Origin: Actinomycetota bacterium | Lineage (GTDB): Bacteria > Actinomycetota > Humimicrobiia > Humimicrobiales > Humimicrobiaceae | Direction of reading: 5' to 3' | Assembly (NCBI GenBank): GCA_018897225.1 | Contig: JAHILC010000154.1 | Location: forward strand, 1-5,158 | DNA length: 5,158 bases | Part shown: one piece after another, positions 5,096 to 5,158 of the stretch | Layout of the letters: each line of letters starts with the position of its first letter | Position numbering within the stretch: position 1 is the first letter of the stretch | Program-made: the position numbers and the translations under genes | The notes under the pieces: model-generated | What the model was told of the DNA's origin: nothing | The model's input: the letters and a program-made list of their open reading frames with translations, nothing else | The model's database searches: none

Positions 5096-5158
5096 CTCCA
5101 CTCCTATCTTAATTTAAATTCATATTTATACTCGATAATATAGAAACATCTTGGAATT
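5096..5158. other. Right flank of the IS, origin unknown
   Basis: Sixty-three AT-rich bases. Joined to the ATPase frame they would read LHSYLNLNSYLYSII and stop, which does not resemble the expected continuation of that protein. No frame on either strand gives a recognisable product, though the stretch is too short to judge. Confidence 0.4.

Noticed and set aside
1..5158. CRISPR array, tRNA or rRNA genes
   Set aside because: No regularly spaced repeats, and no cloverleaf or conserved rRNA segment seen on either strand.

Overview
The window is AT-rich DNA, about one third G+C by eye, from a bacterium I cannot place. Nothing in it is a taxonomic marker. It reads as an accessory, transposon-scarred region: a toxin-antitoxin/abortive-infection pair, a cut-down ATPase gene, one well-preserved insertion sequence and a decayed fragment of a second, unrelated transposase.

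Layout. Bases 2-142 may hold the last codons of a gene entering from the left. Bases 143-592 carry no gene I can recognise, but end in a good extended -10 promoter surrounded by CAAAA/TTTTG repeats. Bases 638-2622 (plus strand) are a two-gene operon resembling AbiEi/AbiEii: a 259-residue winged-helix protein whose TAA stop overlaps the ATG of a 401-residue nucleotidyltransferase-fold toxin by one base. Directly after the toxin stop, on the minus strand, lies a short piece of an IS91-like transposase carrying the NPHLH signature, followed by a stretch of unexplained minus-strand open frame and a gene-free spacer. At 3186 a promoter-preceded AAA-type ATPase begins (the class usually fused to DUF4143). 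After 210 codons it runs exactly into the end of an IS3-family element, whose terminal TGA becomes its stop. The IS occupies 3816-5095 on the minus strand and has matching 22-bp ends, orfA, orfB with an intact DDE triad, and a likely -1 frameshift site at a run of eight A. The last 63 bases are non-IS flank of unknown origin.

How the parts relate. The antitoxin-like gene probably represses its own operon and neutralises the toxin, as in characterised AbiE (type IV) systems; that is inferred from family and gene order. The IS has no visible target-site duplication, and the sequence after it does not continue the ATPase. A deletion or rearrangement at the IS therefore probably removed the rest of that gene. 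The most notable points are the long C-terminal part of the toxin, the operator-like repeats, the transposase scar touching the toxin stop codon, and the two alternative routes for expressing orfB.
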